Shown: positions 36,994 through 45,275 of the stretch, piece after piece
Numbering within the stretch: the stretch's first letter is position 1
Layout: every line of letters starts with the position of its first letter
NCBI RefSeq assembly: GCF_945901735.1
Contig: NZ_CAMDLM010000015.1
Location: 1 to 64,000, forward strand
Source: Limnohabitans sp. Rim8
GTDB lineage: Bacteria > Pseudomonadota > Gammaproteobacteria > Burkholderiales > Burkholderiaceae_C
Direction: 5' to 3'
Length of the DNA: 64,000 nt
Program-made: the position numbers and the translations under genes
Notes under the pieces: model-generated
Told to the model about the DNA's origin: nothing
Database searches by the model: none
Seen by the model: the letters and a program-made list of their open reading frames with translations, nothing else

Positions 36994-37280
36994 GTCAGCT
37001 CGAAATGCTCCACGTGCGGGGGCGCGGCAAAGAAGGGGCCGACAATGGCGCGCCACTCAGCGAACAGTGGCGACTGGCGAAAGCCCACCGTGTGGTCTTC
37101 CAGCGTGTCCCAGAAAATCTGCAACACAAAGCGCTCGGGGGTCTCGATGCAGCGGTTGACCTTGGCCCCCCGAAAGCCTTTGGCCCGCGCGGCCACGGTG
37201 TTCAGGCCCAGTTCAATGGCTTGCTCAAAGGCGGCTTGCTGGCCAGGCTGGATGCGGATGTCGGCGAGTTCGAGGATCAT
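36978..37280 (-). CDS. Antibiotic biosynthesis monooxygenase (ABM) domain protein
   Basis: A 100-residue dimeric alpha/beta-barrel protein. ILELADIRIQPGQQAAFEQAI and RFVLQIFWDTLEDHTVGFRQSPLFAEWRAIVGPFF match the ABM family. Members are quinol monooxygenases, heme-degrading enzymes or of unknown role. The ATG at 37280 gives the full domain. Its end overlaps the end of the MarR gene by 16 bases on the opposite strand. Confidence 0.85.
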   Translation of the reverse strand: MILELADIRIQPGQQAAFEQAIELGLNTVAARAKGFRGAKVNRCIETPERFVLQIFWDTLEDHTVGFRQSPLFAEWRAIVGPFFAAPPHVEHFELTYTSA

Positions 37281-37371
37281 GGTTTTGTCCAAAAGAAGGC
37301 GAATAAAACAGCACGATACCCCATGGCTGGCCAATCAGGCGTCACGGGCAGGCCATTCACAAGCCCCGTGG

Positions 37372-38268
37372 TCAGCGCACGTTGCCGCGGGTGGTGATGG
37401 CGTCTGAACCGGCCATGAGCCAGGCCAGACTTTGGGCCAATGAGGCGCAAGCGTCCACGGTGAACTGACCCGATTGCATGCACGAGACCACCTCGTCCGG
37501 GCTCAGACGCCGAAATTCCTGCACCTCGCCATCGGCGTTGATGGGGGTCTCTCGCTCCGACAGGTGCAGCGTGTACACCAGCAATTGCTCGTCATGCCAG
37601 CCTTGGGGTTCAGGCCTTTGTGTGCGGATCACCCCGGACCCGCGCAAGCGGCTTGGCTCTGACAGGTGCAAACCCGCCTCTTCGGCCAGTTCACGCACAG
37701 CCGTTGACAAAGGGCTTTCTCCGGCCGTCAATCCGCCGGCGGCCAGGTTGTCCAGCAGGCCTGGGTCGATGGCTTTGTGGCCAGAGCGACGACCGCACCA
37801 CAAGTCACCTTGGGGCAAAAAACCATGGATGTGCACCGCATGGCTCATCATGCCCAGGTGCCTGAAGCCCGCCCGCTCGACGCACAAAAATGGGGGCACG
37901 TCCAAAGCCGGTGGCCAAGCGGGTGTGTCAGGCCACCACGCAAAAAATTCACCGCGCCATCCGGTCAAACGCCCATGGGCCGCTTGCTGGACCAAAAAAG
38001 CCTGCAAAGCCTGGCTGCGCTGCAAAGCCTGGTCTGCGGCCGTTTGCCAGCGCAAACGACCCTGCACGAGGGTGCATCCGGGTAACAAGGCCACCATGTC
38101 TTGGGCGCGATCGGCAGACACCCAACCGATGTTGATCCCGTCGCACAACCAGCGCAAGCCCCCAGCGGGCGGCATGTGTTGGGCCTGCAGTTGGCTGGCC
38201 AGCCAAGCCTGTTGCGGCCCGTTCAGACGGGACCAAAAAGCTTGCTCAGGACACAGACCTGGATTCAT
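37372..38268 (-). CDS. Nudix hydrolase, DUF4743-containing
   Basis: A 298-residue protein. An N-terminal DUF4743-like domain contains VPPFLCVERAG. A Nudix domain follows with LAAGGLTAGESPLSTAVRELAEEAGL, which fits the Nudix box. Related proteins resemble the thiamine-pyrophosphate-associated Nudix group of fungi and proteobacteria; the substrate is unproven. It starts six bases after phnX on the same strand, so it is probably the third gene of that operon. Confidence 0.83.
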   Translation of the reverse strand: MNPGLCPEQAFWSRLNGPQQAWLASQLQAQHMPPAGGLRWLCDGINIGWVSADRAQDMVALLPGCTLVQGRLRWQTAADQALQRSQALQAFLVQQAAHGRLTGWRGEFFAWWPDTPAWPPALDVPPFLCVERAGFRHLGMMSHAVHIHGFLPQGDLWCGRRSGHKAIDPGLLDNLAAGGLTAGESPLSTAVRELAEEAGLHLSEPSRLRGSGVIRTQRPEPQGWHDEQLLVYTLHLSERETPINADGEVQEFRRLSPDEVVSCMQSGQFTVDACASLAQSLAWLMAGSDAITTRGNVR

Positions 38269-38274
38269 GGGGAC

Positions 38275-39096
38275 TCAAGGGGTTTCGCCCAAGGCCATGC
38301 GCTGCTCAATGCGGGCGATGGCGTCTGGCAAATCGGCCACACTGTCGATCACCTCGTGGGCTCCGGCCGCCAGCAGCAGGGCGTTGGCGCTGGTCTTGGC
38401 ATGGGCTTGGTCCTGTTCGCTGGCCTGCAGCCAGCGCTCATGCGTCCACCCCAAGGCGTTGCCGCTGATGGCCACACCCACCGTCCAGGCGCCTGCGGCC
38501 AGGCCTTCGGCCAGGCCGGGAGCGGTGTCGTCGACCTTGATGACCTGCGGCGCTTTACCTTGCAAACCCATGGCTTGCAAACAAGCCTGCATGCCCATGG
38601 GGTCAGGGCGGCTGCGGGCCACGTCGTCGCAACACACCACCAAGTCCGGCGTGAAGCCCTCTGCCTGGGCGATCTCCATCAAGGGCGTCATGATTTTTCG
38701 GGTGTAACCGGTGGTGGTGGCAAAGGCCAAGCCTTGGGCTTTCAGCGCATGGTACGCCGTCATGAAGCCTGGAATGAAGTGGCTGCGGTCCAGCGCCGCT
38801 TTGGCACTCATGGGCTCGAACTCTGTCAGCAGTTGTTGCGCATCCGCGGAGTTGAAAGGGCGACCTTTCAGTGCTTGCCATTGGGTCGCGATGGTCGACA
38901 TGCGTCCCAAGGCCGCGATGTGGTCCATCTTGGGCAGCCCCATGGGCACACGGGCCTCGGCGATGGTGATCTCAATCTGGTGGCGGGCAAACAACTCGAC
39001 GAAGGCGCCCATGGGGGCCTGGCAGCCAAAGTCCACGATGGTGCCCGCCCAGTCGAGCACGATGCCGCGGACGGTGTGTTCTTGTTGGAGATTCAT
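38275..39096 (-). CDS. phnX: Phosphonoacetaldehyde hydrolase
   Basis: HAD-superfamily enzyme of 273 residues that splits phosphonoacetaldehyde to acetaldehyde and phosphate. GIVLDWAGTIVDFGC contains the nucleophile Asp15. EARVPMGLPKMDHI contains Lys56, which forms the Schiff base that defines phosphonatases. VIKVDDTAPGLAEGLAAG binds Mg2+. No aminotransferase PhnW is present; the upstream FAD oxidase may make the aldehyde instead. It overlaps that gene by four bases. Confidence 0.94.
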   Translation of the reverse strand: MNLQQEHTVRGIVLDWAGTIVDFGCQAPMGAFVELFARHQIEITIAEARVPMGLPKMDHIAALGRMSTIATQWQALKGRPFNSADAQQLLTEFEPMSAKAALDRSHFIPGFMTAYHALKAQGLAFATTTGYTRKIMTPLMEIAQAEGFTPDLVVCCDDVARSRPDPMGMQACLQAMGLQGKAPQVIKVDDTAPGLAEGLAAGAWTVGVAISGNALGWTHERWLQASEQDQAHAKTSANALLLAAGAHEVIDSVADLPDAIARIEQRMALGETP

Positions 39097-40208
39097 GTTT
39101 TGCTCCAGTTTTGAATGATGTCTTCAGCCAAGCCAAACGAGGTGCTCATGCCGGTGCCACTGGTCACACTGACCAATTGCACACCGGGCAACACATCGCG
39201 CACCAGGCTGTCTTGTTGTGCGCTGGGGTAAATGCCCGTCCAGCGCTCTGTCACCTGGTAGTGGCCCAGGCACAGCAGGCGCTGCATTTCATAGAGGATC
39301 AGGTCATCCACTTCGCGCGAAGCAAAGGGCCGCATGGCCTGGCCGTAGTGGTGTGAGTCTCCCACCACCAGCGAGCCGTCCTGGCTTTGCACCACGATCA
39401 GGTGTATGCCATGGGCCAATTCCTGGGGGGCTTCAACGCGCAGCTGATCGAGCAGCAATTGGGCACCGGGCAATTCGCTGTAACCCCGGTAGCGCACCAG
39501 GCTCAAATCGCTCATCACCCCAGCGCCGAGCCGGTAGCCGGGCGGCGGCTGAACCCGCAGCATTTGCAGCTGACACAGCTGGGTGTTGTTTTCGCTGAAA
39601 GCCTCAGGAAACAAGCTGCGCATATCCGGGCCAGGGCAGACCAGGATGCGCTCGCCCGGCAGCCATTGCCCGCCGGTGAAGACGGCGCCAGAGATGACTT
39701 CTTGAACGTGTTGCCCGAGCTGAAACACGACGCCTTGAGTGGCCAGCCAAACACGCAGTTTCTCAATGGCGCTGCGCGCTTCGATGCGCAGCTCGTGAGG
39801 GCTGTACAAGGCTCCTTGAAAATGATGCATGACAAATTGTGGCGCCTGGTCTTGCAAGGCTTGGCCTTCGAGCCATTGCAGGTCTTGGCCCTCGGGTTGT
39901 TTGCACAATTCCTGCAAAACCATTTTGGCCTGTTGTCTTTGGGCAAGCACATACAAGCCCTGGTGCTCAATGGCGATACCCGCTTGCGGGGCCAGTGCGG
40001 CCCACACATCGCGTGACCTGCGGGCGCGACGCCAGGTGTCGCCCCGACCCTGGCCGGTCACCGTGACGAAGCCAAAGTTGCGAATTGAGGCCCCCACACA
40101 AAATGGGTCGCGGTCGATCACGCGCACGCTTTTGCCTTGCTGCAAAGCAGCCCAGGCGCAGGCCAGGCCGACGATGCCACTGCCCACAATGATCACATCG
40201 TTGCGCAT
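39093..40208 (-). CDS. FAD-dependent amino-acid-oxidase-like enzyme of phosphonate catabolism (TIGR03364 type)
   Basis: A 371-residue DAO-fold flavoenzyme. VIIVGSGIVGLACAWAA holds the GxGxxG FAD motif at residues 9-14, and the C-terminal VTSGTGMSTSFGLAEDI closes the FAD site. This family is found beside phosphonatase genes, and members have been reported to oxidise 2-aminoethylphosphonate derivatives such as the N-methyl form to phosphonoacetaldehyde. The product would be the direct substrate of PhnX, whose gene overlaps by four bases. The exact substrate is inference. Confidence 0.8.
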   Translation of the reverse strand: MRNDVIIVGSGIVGLACAWAALQQGKSVRVIDRDPFCVGASIRNFGFVTVTGQGRGDTWRRARRSRDVWAALAPQAGIAIEHQGLYVLAQRQQAKMVLQELCKQPEGQDLQWLEGQALQDQAPQFVMHHFQGALYSPHELRIEARSAIEKLRVWLATQGVVFQLGQHVQEVISGAVFTGGQWLPGERILVCPGPDMRSLFPEAFSENNTQLCQLQMLRVQPPPGYRLGAGVMSDLSLVRYRGYSELPGAQLLLDQLRVEAPQELAHGIHLIVVQSQDGSLVVGDSHHYGQAMRPFASREVDDLILYEMQRLLCLGHYQVTERWTGIYPSAQQDSLVRDVLPGVQLVSVTSGTGMSTSFGLAEDIIQNWSKT

Positions 40209-40649
40209 GCTTTACTTCCTACAAAGTTGCGGCTTCGGGCTGAGCCGAGTGCCTGTTGGAGTTGATGAAGGCCGGCCGGGCTGCTGCGCAGATCACGCGG
40301 TGCAATGCCCAGGATTTTCAGCCAGCCAGCCAAACAGCTGTTCGGAGGCCCGTTGTCAGCGACAGCCAAAAATTTCAGCCAGATCACCCTGCACCTGCGG
40401 GCTGATGGCCGCTGCAATGTCCAGCCCCCACCCCGCCCACAGACGCGCCCTTGTCGATGCGCAGGTCGATGGCTTGAAGGTCTTTTTGAAAGGATTTGCA
40501 GGCACTGATAACGCAGATAGCCAGTTGCTAATTTGACACTATGTTCATGGTGCAAAGTACCTGTGACGCTGTGATGAAGAAAATATATCAGTTTGGTGTC
40601 TTGTCGGTTTTGTCATTTTTTTGACACGAACCGAGTCCACAGTCAAGCC
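40209..40649. other. Intergenic region between divergent phosphonate genes
   Basis: This 441-base spacer separates the FAD oxidase (leftward) from the phnZ-like gene (rightward). Its right end is T-rich and carries a PHO-box-like repeat. The middle (about 40300-40500) has fragments of plausible protein in more than one minus-strand frame, interrupted by stops, and may be a decayed gene. I see no intact coding sequence I can support. Confidence 0.4.
40610..40627 (+). promoter_or_regulatory. PHO-box-like repeat before the phnZ-like gene
   Basis: TTGTCAT, four T, then TTGACAC: two seven-base halves with an 11-base period, 22 bases before the ATG at 40650. The second half also reads TTGACA like a -35. 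The closeness to the ATG leaves little room for a -10 and leader, so the call is tentative. Confidence 0.45.
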
Positions 40650-41225
40650 ATGCAAAAAATGTTGAACACCCTTTTGACGCTTTACGAGCAAGGCGGTGAC
40701 CAGATCTACGCCGGTGAGTCGGTCACCCAGTTGATGCACGCTTGGCAATGCGGACGTTTGGCTGAAAAGTCGGGTGCCAGCGCGGCTTTGCAACTGGCCA
40801 GCTGGTTGCACGATGTGGGTCATTTGTGGGTGAATCTGGAGGGCACGCCCACCCTCAGAGGTGAAGACGATGTGCATGAGCGCATCGGTGCACAGGTGCT
40901 GCTGCCTGTGTTTGGTCTCGCTGTCGCAGAGCCAGTGCGCTTACATGTGCAGGCCAAGCGCTACTTGGTCGGCACACGCGAGAGCTACGCCAGCAAGCTG
41001 TCGCCTGATTCGGTGCGACGCCTGCGTTTGCAAGGCGGGCCGATGGGGCCACAAGAGTGTTCGGCTTTTGAGCTGGAGCCTTTTTTTGCCGATGCTGTGA
41101 AGCTGCGCGTGTGGGATGACCTGGGCAAAAAATCTGCTTGGTTTGAGGACACGCGCCACGATGCGCTTGACCATTTGATGCAGTTGATGCGTCGCGTGGC
41201 ACATGCACACGTCATTCAAATTTAA
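40650..41225 (+). CDS. phnZ: PhnZ-like HD-domain mixed-valent di-iron phosphonate oxygenase
   Basis: A 191-residue HD-domain protein that resembles marine PhnZ. PhnZ cleaves 2-amino-1-hydroxyethylphosphonate to glycine and phosphate. The candidate di-iron ligands are H30, H54-D55 (LHDVGH), H76, H99 (LHVQAKRYL) and D156 or D157 (RVWDDLGK). The substrate-sensing Tyr/Glu pair is Y20 and E23 (YAGESVTQLMH). TmpB and other HD oxygenases are relatives. No PhnY dioxygenase, which makes the hydroxylated substrate, is in the window. It is followed by olsB and plcP genes. Confidence 0.8.
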   Translation: MQKMLNTLLTLYEQGGDQIYAGESVTQLMHAWQCGRLAEKSGASAALQLASWLHDVGHLWVNLEGTPTLRGEDDVHERIGAQVLLPVFGLAVAEPVRLHVQAKRYLVGTRESYASKLSPDSVRRLRLQGGPMGPQECSAFELEPFFADAVKLRVWDDLGKKSAWFEDTRHDALDHLMQLMRRVAHAHVIQI

Positions 41226-41294
41226 CAAAAGAGACATTGCTTTGACACGGGTACGGGGGATCATCCAAGGCAGGAAAAAAAAGGAGCTGAAGTC

Positions 41295-42140
41295 ATGAAA
41301 GAGTCACCCAACCCCACCTTTGCACTGACCCCTGTTCAATTGGCCGGGGGGGTGCTCCACTCGGGGGCAGCTGCCACCGGTTTGGACTTTTTGCCTCGGC
41401 GTCTGCAAAGCAGCATTGAAGTCAGCTGGGCGCAGCATCTCGACGAAGTTCGCGAAGCGCAGCGCCTGAGGTACCAGGTTTTTGCCAACGAGTTGGGTGC
41501 GCGGTTGCCCAAATCACTGCCAGGCCACGACATCGATTTGTTCGACGATTACTGCGAACACCTGCTGGTCCGGGACAACGTTTCAGGCCAGGTCATTGGC
41601 ACCTACCGGGTGCTCACGCCAGCACAAGCCAAGCGGGCCGGCAGCACCTACAGCGACACCGAGTTTGACCTGACCCGTCTGCGCGATCTGCGCAGCCGCA
41701 TGGTGGAGTTGGGCCGCAGTTGTGTGCACGCAGACTACCGCCATGGTGCAGTCATCATGGCCTTGTGGGGCGCTTTGTTCGAATTCATGGACCGCAACCG
41801 CCTGGACACCATGATCGGTTGCGCCAGTATCCCGATGCTGCACAACGGTCTGGTCACGGGTGATGTCGCAGCCAGCATCTGGCACCAGTTGCGTGAAAAG
41901 CATTTGGCCGAAATCCAGTTCCATGTGCGGCCACGTTTGCCGCTGCCTGTGGACGATTTGGACCATGGTTTGGCCATCGAGCCGCCCGCGCTCATCAGAG
42001 GCTATTTGCGCTTGGGCGCCAAGGTGCTGGGTGCGCCCGCTTGGGACCCGGACTTCAACACGGCCGATCTGCCCATGATGATGCGCACGGCCGACTTGCC
42101 CATGCGCTATCGCAAAAATTTTTCCATGGGGGCCGCATGA
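41295..42140 (+). CDS. olsB: OlsB-like GNAT acyltransferase (ornithine-lipid synthesis)
   Basis: A 281-residue acyl-ACP-dependent N-acyltransferase-like protein. LRYQVFANELGA, DDYCEHLLVRD, VIGTYRVLTPA, ELGRSCVHADYR and MIGCASIPM match the OlsB/PF13444 family. OlsB makes lyso-ornithine lipid, a phosphorus-free membrane lipid induced by phosphate limitation in many proteobacteria. It has a strong AGGAG Shine-Dalgarno. It overlaps the phospholipase-like gene by four bases. No olsA is adjacent; the plsC-like gene at 6.5 kb could supply that step. Confidence 0.8.
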   Translation: MKESPNPTFALTPVQLAGGVLHSGAAATGLDFLPRRLQSSIEVSWAQHLDEVREAQRLRYQVFANELGARLPKSLPGHDIDLFDDYCEHLLVRDNVSGQVIGTYRVLTPAQAKRAGSTYSDTEFDLTRLRDLRSRMVELGRSCVHADYRHGAVIMALWGALFEFMDRNRLDTMIGCASIPMLHNGLVTGDVAASIWHQLREKHLAEIQFHVRPRLPLPVDDLDHGLAIEPPALIRGYLRLGAKVLGAPAWDPDFNTADLPMMMRTADLPMRYRKNFSMGAA

Positions 42141-43054
42141 TAAAAACCGACGCACTCTCGACGGCCGCTGCGTTGTTCACAACCTCTTATGCGGCGCTCG
42201 ATGGCACTTTGCCCCACGCCTTGCCCGAGTCAGTGCAGGGGCCAGAGGAACCAGACGACGACATTTTGCCCGCAGGCCGGCAGCGTTTGCGGGCAGTTTT
42301 TATTTCGGATCTGCACATTGGTACGCCTGGTTTTCAGGCCGAAGCCCTGCTCGATTTTCTGAAACACCACCCCAGTGATGTGTTGTACTTGGTGGGCGAC
42401 ATCGTGGACGGTTGGCAACTGCGCAGGCGCTGGTTCTGGCCCCAAAGTCACAACGATGTGGTCCAAAAATTATTGCGCCGAGCGCGCAAAGGGTGCCGCG
42501 TCATTTATGTGCCGGGCAACCACGACGAGTTCGCGCGGCATTTTGTGGGTCACGCATTTGGTGGGGTCGAGGTGCTGCACGACACGTCACACACCACGGC
42601 CAAAGGCCTCAAGTTGTGGGTGGTGCACGGCGACCACTTTGATGGCGTGATTCAGTGCGCCAAGTGGCTGGCTTATTTGGGCGATTATTTGTACGAGCTG
42701 GCCTTGCGTCTCAACCGTCACCTCAACAGCTTCAGGGCGCGCATCGGTCTGGAGTACTGGTCTTTGTCGGCTTACCTCAAATTGAAGGTCAAAAAAGCGG
42801 TGAATTTCATCAGCGACTTTGAGGTGGCTGTGGCTCATGAGGCCAAGCGCCGGGGCTTTGATGGCGTGGTGTGCGGCCACATTCACCACGCCGAAATTCG
42901 CGATGTGAACGGCACCCTGTATTGCAACGACGGCGATTGGGTAGAAAGCCGTACCGCGTTGGTGGAGCATGCCGACGGTCGACTGGAGATCATCCACTGG
43001 GGCAGCCAGGCGGTGGTCGTCAACGCCTTGCCTGCGCAGGCGGTGCCCGCTTAA
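42137..43054 (+). CDS. plcP: PlcP-like calcineurin-type metallophosphoesterase (phospholipase C)
   Basis: A 305-residue metallophosphoesterase. The metal ligands lie in FISDLHIGT (from 55), VGDIVDGW (86-93), GNHDEF (127-132), HGDHFD and CGHIHHAE. It is close in layout to rhizobial PlcP and to LpxH-like UDP-diacylglucosamine hydrolases. PlcP strips head groups from phospholipids during phosphate starvation, leaving diacylglycerol. The about 50-residue N-terminal extension is variable. The overlap with olsB and the ppk gene downstream favour the PlcP role. LpxH-type activity is the alternative. Confidence 0.72.
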   Translation: MIKTDALSTAAALFTTSYAALDGTLPHALPESVQGPEEPDDDILPAGRQRLRAVFISDLHIGTPGFQAEALLDFLKHHPSDVLYLVGDIVDGWQLRRRWFWPQSHNDVVQKLLRRARKGCRVIYVPGNHDEFARHFVGHAFGGVEVLHDTSHTTAKGLKLWVVHGDHFDGVIQCAKWLAYLGDYLYELALRLNRHLNSFRARIGLEYWSLSAYLKLKVKKAVNFISDFEVAVAHEAKRRGFDGVVCGHIHHAEIRDVNGTLYCNDGDWVESRTALVEHADGRLEIIHWGSQAVVVNALPAQAVPA

Positions 43055-43105
43055 ATCTGGCGCTGTTCGAGTCTCACTTGATATCGATCAAAGGCGACGA
43101 CAAAT

Positions 43106-43133
43106 AAGTCACTGATTGTCACGGTTTTGTCAC
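43106..43133 (+). promoter_or_regulatory. PHO box upstream of ppk
   Basis: TTGTCAC (43116-43122), spacer GGTT, TTGTCAC (43127-43133): two identical halves with the 11-base period of PhoB sites. A third half, AAGTCAC, lies at 43106-43112. TATGAT at 43155-43160 is a possible -10, with its -35 position overlapping the box end. Confidence 0.75.
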
Positions 43134-43185
43134 CAAAATGCCTTAGTGACTTTATATGATGAATTGAATTCATCGACGGTATGCC

Positions 43186-45270
43186 ATGGCCCATCCAATT
43201 TCACAGACCATTTCGCCAGAGTTGCCACCTGAGTTTTTGGACCGCGATCTGAGCATCCTGGCTTTCAATGAGCGTGTGCTCGATTGGGCCCACCGACCCG
43301 AGGTGCCTGTGCTCGAACGCCTGCGGTATCTGTGCATCGTGTCCTCTAACTTAGACGAGTTCTTTGAGGTTCGGGCCGAGCCGCATGTGATGGGCAGCTT
43401 GCAGGAGATCAGATCCGGCCAATACACGAACGACAGCTTGAAGGCCATTGCCGACAAAACCAATGCCATGGTGGCGCGGCAGTACGCTTTGTACAACGAC
43501 GATTTGCTGCCCACTTTGCAGCGCCATGGCTACCGTTTATTGTCACACGGCGAGCGCAATGCCGAGCAACGCCGCTGGGTGCGCAGTTACTTCCAGCGCG
43601 AAGTGCAGCCCCTGTTGGTGCCCGTGGGCCTGGACCCGGCGCACCCCTTTCCTCAAGTGGCCAACAAATCGCTCAACTTCATTGTGCAGTTGTCGGGCAA
43701 GGACGCTTTTGGGCGGTCCAACGAAATCGCCATCGTCAAGGTACCGCGCGTGTTGCCGAGGGTGATTGCCTTGCCGGACCGGGTGTGCGAGGGCAGCAAG
43801 GCTTTTGTACTTTTGTCCAGCGTGATCCGCGCCCATCTGGCCGAGTTGTTCCCGGGCCGTGAAGTCGGACAATTTTCCCAGTTCAGGGTCACGCGCCACT
43901 CGGATCTGGCGGTGGACGAGGACGAAATCGCCAATTTGCGCATGGCTCTGCGTCAAGGTCTGCAGCACCGCCACTATGGCCAGGCGGTTCGCCTGGAAGT
44001 CTCGTCCAGCTGTGTGCCCCGTTTGTCAGAATTCTTGCGCAAGGAATTTCGCTTGCCCGAAGCTTCAGTGTACCGGGTCAATGGCCCGGTAAACCTGGTG
44101 CGCCTGATGCAGTTGATCGATTTGGTGCCTGCACCAGACTTGCTCTTCCCGCCCTTCAAAGCCAGCTTTCCGGTGCAACTTCCGAAACACGGTTCGGTGT
44201 TCAACCGGATCAAAGAAGGCGATGTGGTGATTCACCAACCCTTTGAAAGTTTTGATGGCGTGCTGGCCTTTTTGCGTGAAGCCGTGATGGACCCTAATGT
44301 GTTGGCCATCAAGCAAACCATTTACCGCGCTGGCAGCGACACCACCATGATGGATTTGCTGCGCGAAGCGGTACGACGCGGCAAGGAAGTCACGGTCGTG
44401 GTGGAGCTCAAAGCCCGTTTTGACGAAGAGGCCAACATCAATTGGGCCGAGCAACTTGAATCGATCGGCGCTCAAGTGGTCTACGGCATCGTGGGCCTGA
44501 AAACGCACGCCAAAATGCTGCTGGTCACTCGCCGTGAAGGCCGTGTGCTGCGCCGCTATGGCCATCTGTCTACGGGCAATTACAACCGCCGCACCGCGGC
44601 GCTGTACACCGACATCAGTTACCTCACGGCCGATGCCGACATCACCGCCGACATGGACCAGTTGTTTGGGCATTTGGCCAGCCAAAGCCGGTTGCCTAGG
44701 ATGAAAAGTTTGCTGGTTGCACCCTTTGCTTTGCATGCCCAAATGCAGGCCCTCATTGAGGCAGTTGGCGAGGCGGCTGCACGTGGCGCGACCGGGCGCA
44801 TTGTCATCAAGATGAATGCCCTGACCGACCAGCCCTTGATGGAGGCTTTGCTGACGGCTGGGCAAAAGGGGGCCAAGATCGATTTGATTGTGCGCGGGGC
44901 CTGCATGCTGCCCGCCGGGGTGGCTGGGGTGAGCGACAACATCCGGGTGCGTTCGGTCATCGGCCGCTTTCTGGAGCACTCACGGGTGTTTTACTTTTGC
45001 GCCGACCAAGACGAATCTCTGTACCTGTCGAGCGCCGACTGGATGAGCCGCAACATGACGCGCCGCATCGAGTTGGCCTGGCCCGTGACCGACCCGTTGC
45101 TGCGCCAACGAATCATTGACGAATGCCTGATCGCCTACCTGCACGACGGTCGCGATGCCTGGGACTTGGCCCCAGATGGCCAATACCACCGTGTCGGCTT
45201 GACCGAGCCGGGGCCCGGGGCCCAACAAGCGCTGATGCAGCGCTACGACGCCTCACCTTTACAGGAGTGA
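43186..45270 (+). CDS. ppk1: Polyphosphate kinase 1
   Basis: Makes and degrades inorganic polyphosphate using ATP. The 694-residue product has the N-domain start FLDRDLSILAFNERVLDWA, the EFFEVRAEPHV region and the phospholipase D-like C-domains. LKTHAKMLLVTRREG contains the autophosphorylated His, and DQDESLYLSSADWMSRNM carries the second conserved motif. The ATG at 43186 is chosen over an out-of-frame ATG five bases upstream. It has a good PHO box, and sixA follows at five bases. Confidence 0.97.
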   Translation: MAHPISQTISPELPPEFLDRDLSILAFNERVLDWAHRPEVPVLERLRYLCIVSSNLDEFFEVRAEPHVMGSLQEIRSGQYTNDSLKAIADKTNAMVARQYALYNDDLLPTLQRHGYRLLSHGERNAEQRRWVRSYFQREVQPLLVPVGLDPAHPFPQVANKSLNFIVQLSGKDAFGRSNEIAIVKVPRVLPRVIALPDRVCEGSKAFVLLSSVIRAHLAELFPGREVGQFSQFRVTRHSDLAVDEDEIANLRMALRQGLQHRHYGQAVRLEVSSSCVPRLSEFLRKEFRLPEASVYRVNGPVNLVRLMQLIDLVPAPDLLFPPFKASFPVQLPKHGSVFNRIKEGDVVIHQPFESFDGVLAFLREAVMDPNVLAIKQTIYRAGSDTTMMDLLREAVRRGKEVTVVVELKARFDEEANINWAEQLESIGAQVVYGIVGLKTHAKMLLVTRREGRVLRRYGHLSTGNYNRRTAALYTDISYLTADADITADMDQLFGHLASQSRLPRMKSLLVAPFALHAQMQALIEAVGEAAARGATGRIVIKMNALTDQPLMEALLTAGQKGAKIDLIVRGACMLPAGVAGVSDNIRVRSVIGRFLEHSRVFYFCADQDESLYLSSADWMSRNMTRRIELAWPVTDPLLRQRIIDECLIAYLHDGRDAWDLAPDGQYHRVGLTEPGPGAQQALMQRYDASPLQE

Positions 45271-45275
45271 GTCCC

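Noticed and set aside
41231..41248. Weak PHO-like repeat before olsB (GAGACAT, TTGACAC)
   Set aside because: The spacing is right, but the first half matches only four of seven consensus positions and no -10 follows. olsB may depend on the phnZ promoter.
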